Shown here: in pieces, positions 7,730 through 12,589 of the stretch
Position numbering within the stretch: the stretch's first letter is position 1
How the letters are laid out: the number at the start of each line of letters is the position of its first letter
Assembly (NCBI GenBank): GCA_965659745.1
Contig: CBFHXF010000052.1
Location: forward strand, 1 to 12,589
DNA: 12,589 nucleotides
Source: VMCP01 sp965659745
GTDB lineage: Bacteria; Bacteroidota; Bacteroidia; NS11-12g; UBA955
Direction of reading: 5' to 3'
Notes under the pieces: model-generated
Seen by the model: the letters and a program-made list of their open reading frames with translations, nothing else
Told to the model about the DNA's origin: nothing
The model's database searches: none
Translations under genes and position numbers: made by a program

Positions 7730-8773
7730 TTAGTAACTGCTCTCGTCTATTTTAACTTTTCCTCTAAAAGTGTAGTATATTATAGCTGTGTAACTAATAA
7801 CTAGCGGGGTTCCAATTGCAGCCATTAACAACATAATACCCAAGGATTTTTCCGACGAAGCCGCGTCGTAAATGGAAATATTGTATTTAGGATCAATCGT
7901 AGACAATAATAAATTAGGGTATAAATTGATGGCGACAATCATGAATAACAAGGCAATGGACAGCGAGGAAAATGCGAAGGCTATGCGATAGTTTCTTTTA
8001 ACCGCAAGCCTTGGAAGATTGGCAATACTAAGAAGGGCCAAGAGCGGAACTAAAAACCAAGCAGGATTGTCTTTAAAAACTTGAGTTAAATGAGGTAAAA
8101 ACACCAATGCATAAGTTGAAGTGAGAGCAAACGTCACAATAAAAAATACAATGGAACGCCTTAAACTTATAGCAATTCGAGCATATAACCGTCCTTCGGT
8201 CTTTAATAATAAATAAATTGCTCCATGGGTCATGAATAAAGCAACGGCAGAAAAACCCACTAATAATGGGAACGGAGTAAGAAATCCCCAGAAAGAGGAA
8301 CCTTGATAAACGGCATTTTCACCAATAGGCATACCCTGTAATACGTTGCCTAACACAATGCCTAATAGCAGGGAAAGTACAATGCTGGAAACCGAATAAA
8401 CTATATCCCACATTTTACGCCACCAAAGCATGGGTTCTTTGCTACGGAATTCTATCGCAACGGCTCGGAAAATAAGAAAAACCAAAAATAAAATAAAAGG
8501 CGTATACATGGCCGAAAATAAGGTGGCATATACAACGGGAAATCCAGCAAAAAGCGCACCGCCGCCAATAACCAACCATACTTCATTACCGTCCCAAACG
8601 GGACCAATTGCATTTAATGCGGTACGGCGACTCGATTCTTTTTTGAAAGTCAAATGCCAAGCTCCCGCCCCAAAATCAAAGCCATCTAAAATAGCATAAC
8701 CCGTAAATAAGCCTCCTACTACTAAAAACCACCAAGTGGGATAGTCCAATCCGAGTAATAATTCTGTGTACAT
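7730..8773 (-). CDS. cydB: Cytochrome bd quinol oxidase subunit II
   Basis: This 347-residue polytopic protein is the CydB partner of the oxidase that reduces O2 to water with electrons from quinol. The family's N-terminal signature is intact: WWFLVVGGLFTGYAILDGFDFG (residues 14-35, with acidic D30 and D33 in the first helix), followed by NAIGPVWDGNEVWLVIGGGALFAGFP and the long helix LFSAMYTPFILFLVFLIFRAVAIEFRSK. About eight to nine membrane segments can be counted. It is a little shorter than E. coli CydB (379 residues) but not truncated: the start, the internal helices and a natural TAA are present. The ATG at 8771-8773 lies 8 nt after the cydA stop, so the two form one transcription unit. 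No CydX-like small third subunit follows it in the window. Confidence 0.96.
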   Translation of the reverse strand: MYTELLLGLDYPTWWFLVVGGLFTGYAILDGFDFGAGAWHLTFKKESSRRTALNAIGPVWDGNEVWLVIGGGALFAGFPVVYATLFSAMYTPFILFLVFLIFRAVAIEFRSKEPMLWWRKMWDIVYSVSSIVLSLLLGIVLGNVLQGMPIGENAVYQGSSFWGFLTPFPLLVGFSAVALFMTHGAIYLLLKTEGRLYARIAISLRRSIVFFIVTFALTSTYALVFLPHLTQVFKDNPAWFLVPLLALLSIANLPRLAVKRNYRIAFAFSSLSIALLFMIVAINLYPNLLLSTIDPKYNISIYDAASSEKSLGIMLLMAAIGTPLVISYTAIIYYTFRGKVKIDESSY

Positions 8774-8781
8774 TATGGGTG

Positions 8782-10161
8782 TTATTGGTGATTGAGAAGG
8801 TTCGACATTTGTTCTTGTTGGGGTCTCTGCTGTATGTTTTCATGTTCTCCTGGACCCGTCTTGATTTTCTTGTTCAAAAGGTAAACAAACAAAACAAAAA
8901 GCACCGTGTAAACTAAGAAAAACAATACTAAAGAAAACACAATTTGATTGGCACTCACCACTTGGGAAAATGCATCCGAAGTTCTTAATAATCCATACAC
9001 AACCCATGGTTGTCTGCCCATTTCAGCTGCAAACCAACCCGCTTGATTGGCAATTTGAGGAAGAAATACACTAAATATGAGCACCAATAAAAACCATTTA
9101 TTATCCCATAATTTACCCCGCCAGTATAAGTATAATGCATAAATACTGATGCCAATTAATGCCATTCCAATTGCGACCATTATGTGGTAAAATTGAAAAA
9201 CGGCATTTACTTGTTTGGGCCTATCTTCTGGGGGAAATGCGTTCAAACCGGTAACCGGTGTTTTGAAGTCGTAGTGCAACAAAAACGTCAAGCCACCTGG
9301 AATTCGTATGCCTGAAACTTTTTGGTTTTCTTGGTCTACCCACCCCATAATATACATATCGGCTACGTTTGAGGAATCATAGTGCCCCTCAAGAGCGGCC
9401 AATTTAGCAGGTTGGTTAACCGCTACCCCTTCTGCAGAATGGTGCCCTGTTGCTAATTGTCCCAATGAAAAAATACCGGCAATCCAAAGTCCTATCCGTA
9501 ATCCGATTTTAGAAATTTCAATGTGCTGTTTTTTATATATGTAATAAGCATGAACACTAATAACCAAAAATGCACCTGCTAAGAAAGCCCCCAACCAAAC
9601 ATGGGTTAATCGGTCTACGCTGGAAGGATTGAAAACCATAGCCCAGAAATCGGTAATTTCAGCCCTTGCATTCATGCCTTTCCCCACAATATGATAACCG
9701 GCTGGAGTTTGTTGCCAACTATTTGCTACTACGATCCAAACGGCGCTGAACATAGAGCCTAAAAACACCCCTAACGTAGCAACCCAATGAACCCAAGGCT
9801 TTACCCGGTTCCATCCGAATATTAAAATACCTAAAAATCCACTTTCTAATGCAAAAGCAAAAATGCCCTCAGCGGCAAGGGCGCTGCCAAAAATATCTCC
9901 TACATACTTAGAGTACGTGGCCCAATTGGTGCCAAATTCAAACTCCATTACAATGCCGGTAACAACCCCGATACCAAAAGTAAGGGCGAAGATTTTCGTC
10001 CAAAAACGAGCCAATTTTTCGTAAAGAGGATTCTTGGTTTTAAGATAAAGGGTTTCAATGATAACCATGAAAAGTCCCAAACCTATGCTTAAGGGTGGAT
10101 AGATGTAATGGAATGCCGCAGTAAACGCAAATTGAATCCGGGCAAGAATTTCAACATTCAT
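8782..10161 (-). CDS. cydA: Cytochrome bd quinol oxidase subunit I
   Basis: This 459-residue subunit carries the hemes and the quinol site. Residues matching the E. coli heme ligands are in place: H18 in AAFHYIYPPLSIGL (b595, E. coli H19), H187 in DRLTHVWLG (b558, E. coli H186) and M328 in FYHIMVAIG (b558, E. coli M393). The acidic pair E98 and E106 in AAEGIFAFALESGFLG matches E99/E107. The GRQPW motif (AEMGRQPWVVYG) is present. The periplasmic region between residues of about 255 and 320 is short compared with E. coli, so this is the short Q-loop form common outside Proteobacteria. The ATG at 10161 gives the expected N-terminus directly before helix 1. The last 15 residues are Gln/Asn-rich and polar. 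It is first in cydAB and is transcribed divergently from copA. The enzyme usually serves micro-oxic growth and resists oxidative or nitrosative stress. Confidence 0.97.
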   Translation of the reverse strand: MNVEILARIQFAFTAAFHYIYPPLSIGLGLFMVIIETLYLKTKNPLYEKLARFWTKIFALTFGIGVVTGIVMEFEFGTNWATYSKYVGDIFGSALAAEGIFAFALESGFLGILIFGWNRVKPWVHWVATLGVFLGSMFSAVWIVVANSWQQTPAGYHIVGKGMNARAEITDFWAMVFNPSSVDRLTHVWLGAFLAGAFLVISVHAYYIYKKQHIEISKIGLRIGLWIAGIFSLGQLATGHHSAEGVAVNQPAKLAALEGHYDSSNVADMYIMGWVDQENQKVSGIRIPGGLTFLLHYDFKTPVTGLNAFPPEDRPKQVNAVFQFYHIMVAIGMALIGISIYALYLYWRGKLWDNKWFLLVLIFSVFLPQIANQAGWFAAEMGRQPWVVYGLLRTSDAFSQVVSANQIVFSLVLFFLVYTVLFVLFVYLLNKKIKTGPGEHENIQQRPQQEQMSNLLNHQ

Positions 10162-10184
10162 ATGGGGTAGGGTATATATACGAA

Positions 10185-10192
10185 CAAATGTA
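10185..10192 (-). promoter_or_regulatory. Bacteroidota -7 box (TACATTTG) before cydA
   Basis: Read on the minus strand this octamer matches TAnnTTTG and ends 23 nt before the cydA ATG, giving a short leader of about 15-18 nt. No convincing -33 TTG is seen at normal spacing, so an activator may assist. No obvious Fnr/Crp-type palindrome is visible in the 10162-10287 region. Confidence 0.4.
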
Positions 10193-10250
10193 TACCTTCA
10201 TTTTATCGATTAATGTGTCTAAAATCACAATTTGGCCCTCTTGCCACTCG

Positions 10251-10266
10251 TAATTTTGTAATTTTG
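10251..10266 (+). promoter_or_regulatory. Tandem Bacteroidota -7 boxes (TAATTTTG twice) before copA
   Basis: Two identical TAATTTTG octamers lie head to tail and each matches TAnnTTTG. A TTTG at 10231-10234 lies 16 nt upstream of the first copy and could serve as a -33 element. The second copy ends 21 nt before the TTG codon at 10288, the same geometry as the boxes before cydA and the 658-residue gene. This argues that translation starts at 10288 rather than at the ATG 10213, which would lie upstream of the transcript start. Confidence 0.5.
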
Positions 10267-10287
10267 GTTTCAATTACCCCACATATT

Positions 10288-12471
10288 TTGAAAAAACAAA
10301 CCTTTCCCGTTACCGGCATGAGTTGCGCGGCTTGCGCATCGAGTGTCGAATCTATATTAGCGCATACCCCCGGCGTGCACGAAGCCGCAGTGAACTTCGC
10401 CAGTCAATCGGTCCTCATCAGTTACGACGAGTCCACCCCCGAAACCGATCTGCAGCAAGCCCTTCAAGCGGTAGGCTACGATTTGATCATCGAAACCGAA
10501 AATGCCCAAGAACTCCAATCTGCTGAAAAACAGCGCGCCTATGACGATATCAAAAAACGTACCATCGCATCTGCTTTGCTAACCCTTCCCATTTTTATTT
10601 TGGGGATGTTTTTCATGGAATGGGTGCCCGGAAAATGGATTTCCTTCGTTTTAAGCATTCCCGTTCTTTTTTATTTTGGGAAGTCTTTCTTCATTGGCGC
10701 CGTCAAACAAGCCAAACAAGGCTATGCGAATATGGATACCTTGGTGGCCTTAAGTACGGGCGTGGCCTTCGTTTTTAGTGTGTTTAATTTGGTATATCCC
10801 GAATTCTGGCATGCCAGAGGCATCCACCCACACGTATATTTTGAGGCCGCAACGGTTATCATAACCTTTATTTCTTTTGGGAAGCTTTTAGAGGAACGGG
10901 CCAAGTCGCAAACCGGCACCGCCATCAAAAAACTCATGGGAATGCAAGCCAAAACCGTTCGGTGGATTTCCCCCGAAGGAGAAAAAGATTGGCCTATTGA
11001 ACAGGTGCAAATTGGATATGAAATTTCGGTGCGACCTGGAGAACGTATTCCAGTAGACGGCACCGTTTTGCAAGGCGAATCGTATGTAGATGAAAGTACG
11101 ATGACGGGCGAGCCCATGCCGGTTTTGAAAAAATCGGGCGATACGGTGTTTGCCGGAACCTTGAATCAAAAGGGACAATTTGTGTTGCGGGCCGATAAAG
11201 TAGGCGCGCAAACCTTGCTGTCGCAAATCATCAAAACTGTTCAAGAAGCCCAGGGCAGCAAAGCCCCAGTGCAAAAATTAGTCGATAAAATAGCCCGAAT
11301 TTTTGTGCCGGTGGTGGTAGGGATTTCGCTGCTTACATTTATTCTATGGTGGACTTTAGCGCCGGAAAACGGATTCAGTTTGGCCCTAGTGAATGCCATT
11401 AGCGTATTGGTTATTGCGTGTCCGTGTGCACTTGGATTGGCCACGCCAACGGCTTTGATGGTCGGAATTGGCAAAGGCGCGGAGAACCAGATTCTGATTC
11501 GCGATGCGGTGAGTTTGGAGAAAGCGATGGATTTGGAGGTGATATTTTTGGATAAAACCGGAACCATAACCGAGGGCAAACCCAAGGTAAATCATTGGGA
11601 TTTTGAGGCCAGCGAAGAAGAATTGGCGGTGTTTTATGCGATGGAGCAGAAATCGGAACATCCCTTGGCGCATGCGGTTTTAACGCATTTAAAGGGAGTT
11701 TCGTCGGATTTTAAGGTAGTCGATTTTCAGAGTGTCACAGGAAAAGGCGTAAGCGGCGTATACGGCGGAACGGCGTTCTGGATCGGAAATCGCGCGTTGA
11801 TGCAAGAGGCGCAGGTGGTGATTTCCCCCGAGAGGGAAATGCAGGCGGAAGAGTGGGAGCGCGGCGGACAAACGGTGGTGTTTTTTGCTTCGGGGGAAAC
11901 GGTTAAAGGCGTTGCGGGCATCGCGGATCCGATTAAGGAAGGCAGTGCCGAGGCGATTGCCCAGTTGCAGAAAGCGGGCTTGGATGTGTGGATGTTGAGT
12001 GGCGATAATGCGCGCACGGCAGAGGCGGTGGCGGCTCAGGTGGGCATTAAAACGGTGTATGGCGGGGTATTGCCGGGCGACAAGGCCGATCATGTACGCA
12101 CGCTGAAAGCAGAAGGCAAATCAGTGGGCATGGTGGGCGACGGCATTAACGATTCGGAAGCCTTGGCATTAGCCGATGTGAGCATTGCGATGGGTCGCGG
12201 TTCGGACATTGCGATGGACGTGTCGCACATCACGTTAATAGGATCGGATTTGCGTTCGGTGCCGAAGGCATTGGCCTTGTCGAGGCATACGATTCGGGGC
12301 ATCAAGCAAAATTTATTTTGGGCTTTTATATATAATGTATTGGGCATTCCGATAGCGGCGGGTGTATTGTATCCGTTTAACGGGTTCACGTTAGATCCGA
12401 TGATTGCGGGCGCTGCGATGGCTTTCAGTTCGGTATCTGTGGTGTTGAATAGCCTTAGAATTAAATTGTAA
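10288..12471 (+). CDS. copA: Cu+-exporting P1B-1-type ATPase
   Basis: This ATPase (727 residues from TTG 10288) pumps Cu+ out of the cytoplasm using ATP. Domains in order: one N-terminal heavy-metal-associated domain with GMSCAAC (C13, C16); the actuator motif TGEP (273-276); the membrane metal site CPC (378-380) in ACPCALGLATPTA; phosphorylation at DKTGT (D422); the nucleotide-domain HP motif (H458-P459); and the hinge GDGIND (617-622). The last two helices carry the Cu+ signatures N-x6-Y-N-x4-P and P-x6-M-x2-SS-x5-N, which separate copper pumps from Zn/Cd pumps. An ATG at 10213 opens the same frame 25 codons earlier. I reject it because those codons run through the promoter boxes and read unlike any ATPase, whereas KKQTFPVTGMSC at the TTG is a standard beginning. 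The 3' two-thirds is G-rich on the coding strand and the 5' third C-rich. No copper chaperone or regulator gene is adjacent. Confidence 0.95.
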   Translation: MKKQTFPVTGMSCAACASSVESILAHTPGVHEAAVNFASQSVLISYDESTPETDLQQALQAVGYDLIIETENAQELQSAEKQRAYDDIKKRTIASALLTLPIFILGMFFMEWVPGKWISFVLSIPVLFYFGKSFFIGAVKQAKQGYANMDTLVALSTGVAFVFSVFNLVYPEFWHARGIHPHVYFEAATVIITFISFGKLLEERAKSQTGTAIKKLMGMQAKTVRWISPEGEKDWPIEQVQIGYEISVRPGERIPVDGTVLQGESYVDESTMTGEPMPVLKKSGDTVFAGTLNQKGQFVLRADKVGAQTLLSQIIKTVQEAQGSKAPVQKLVDKIARIFVPVVVGISLLTFILWWTLAPENGFSLALVNAISVLVIACPCALGLATPTALMVGIGKGAENQILIRDAVSLEKAMDLEVIFLDKTGTITEGKPKVNHWDFEASEEELAVFYAMEQKSEHPLAHAVLTHLKGVSSDFKVVDFQSVTGKGVSGVYGGTAFWIGNRALMQEAQVVISPEREMQAEEWERGGQTVVFFASGETVKGVAGIADPIKEGSAEAIAQLQKAGLDVWMLSGDNARTAEAVAAQVGIKTVYGGVLPGDKADHVRTLKAEGKSVGMVGDGINDSEALALADVSIAMGRGSDIAMDVSHITLIGSDLRSVPKALALSRHTIRGIKQNLFWAFIYNVLGIPIAAGVLYPFNGFTLDPMIAGAAMAFSSVSVVLNSLRIKL

Positions 12472-12514
12472 ATTGTTAATTGTTAATTGTCAGTTGTTAA
12501 TTGTCAGTTGTCAA
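12466..12514 (+). repeat. Tandem 7-bp repeat array (TTGTTAA/TTGTCAG type)
   Basis: Seven consecutive heptamers run in phase from 12466: TTGTAAA, TTGTTAA, TTGTTAA, TTGTCAG, TTGTTAA, TTGTCAG, TTGTCAA. All begin with TTGT. The first unit overlaps the last sense codon and stop of copA, so the array begins inside the gene end. A similar simple AT-rich repeat is, from memory, frequent in intergenic DNA of some Flavobacteriia; its role is unknown. Confidence 0.8.
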
Positions 12515-12537
12515 TAATATGAAATTGTAAGAAATCA

Positions 12538-12565
12538 TTGACAATTAACAATTAACCATTAACCA
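12538..12565 (-). repeat. Inverted counterpart of the heptamer array
   Basis: Four heptamers (TTGACAA, TTAACAA, TTAACCA, TTAACCA) are reverse complements of the array units upstream. Bases 12475-12492 and 12539-12556 form a perfect 18-bp inverted repeat separated by 46 nt. Transcription from copA could produce a long AT-rich stem, but without the GC stem and T-run of an intrinsic terminator. Confidence 0.75.
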
Positions 12566-12574
12566 TTATAACAG

Positions 12575-12582
12575 TATTTTTG
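12575..12582 (+). promoter_or_regulatory. Promoter-like TATTTTTG box at the right edge, before an ATG
   Basis: TATTTTTG fits the Bacteroidota -7 consensus. It is followed by CACC and an ATG at 12587-12589, the last bases of the window. It may drive the next plus-strand gene. The ATG is so close that it would be at or before the transcription start, so either the gene is leaderless or its true start lies outside the window. Confidence 0.35.
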
Positions 12583-12589
12583 CACCATG

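Noticed and set aside
7719..7732. Perfect 14-bp palindrome TAAAATCGATTTTA over the cydB stop codon
   Set aside because: It has no loop, so it is a poor RNA hairpin, and short AT-rich palindromes are common by chance; no known operator is recognised.
11689..12093. Several minus-strand frames of 95-134 residues inside copA
   Set aside because: They arise from the G-rich, stop-poor complement of a strongly conserved ATPase gene and show no domain character.
12466..12565. The repeat array considered as a CRISPR
   Set aside because: Units are 7 bp, contiguous and without unique spacers; no cas gene is near.

Overview
The window looks like chromosomal DNA of a Bacteroidota bacterium, probably from the Flavobacteriia side. 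The evidence is the moderately AT-rich composition, several TAnnTTTG boxes (the Bacteroidota -7 promoter element) a short distance before genes, little use of Shine-Dalgarno sequences, frequent TTG/GTG starts, and a DUF2490-type outer-membrane barrel. I see no rRNA, tRNA, CRISPR array, transposase or phage gene. The genus is not identifiable by eye.

Layout. (A) Positions 1-4735, plus strand: a tightly packed block. It holds the 3' part of a GT-C/GT39-like membrane glycosyltransferase, a small SAM-dependent methyltransferase, a small VanZ-like membrane protein, and a two-gene K+ uptake system (TrkH/KtrB-type channel plus TrkA/KtrA-type RCK regulator). The junctions are a 4-nt overlap, a 4-nt overlap, a 3-nt gap and a 20-nt gap, which suggests one operon. 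(B) Positions 4816-7592, minus strand: a secreted 658-residue protein with MORN/YwqK-like repeats, overlapping by 7 nt a DUF2490 outer-membrane barrel gene. The two are probably co-transcribed from a -7 box at 7616-7623. (C) Positions 7730-10161, minus strand: cydA-cydB, the two subunits of cytochrome bd quinol oxidase, with its own -7 box. (D) Positions 10288-12471, plus strand, divergent from cydAB: copA, a Cu+-exporting P1B-1 ATPase, probably starting at a TTG behind a tandem TAATTTTG promoter box. (E) Positions 12466-12589: an AT-rich intergenic stretch with a 7-bp-period repeat array and an inverted counterpart. It ends in a promoter-like TATTTTTG box and an ATG on the last bases.

Functionally, block C is a high-affinity terminal oxidase and block D handles cytoplasmic copper, so the divergent pair fits a respiration/metal-stress neighbourhood. 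Block A joins K+ homeostasis to envelope-related genes. Block B is the least understood and may act at the cell surface. I found no unmistakable new defence or mobile system. The best leads are the block B pair, the heptamer inverted array, a 16-nt word shared by two intergenic regions, and the promoter geometry that moves the copA start.
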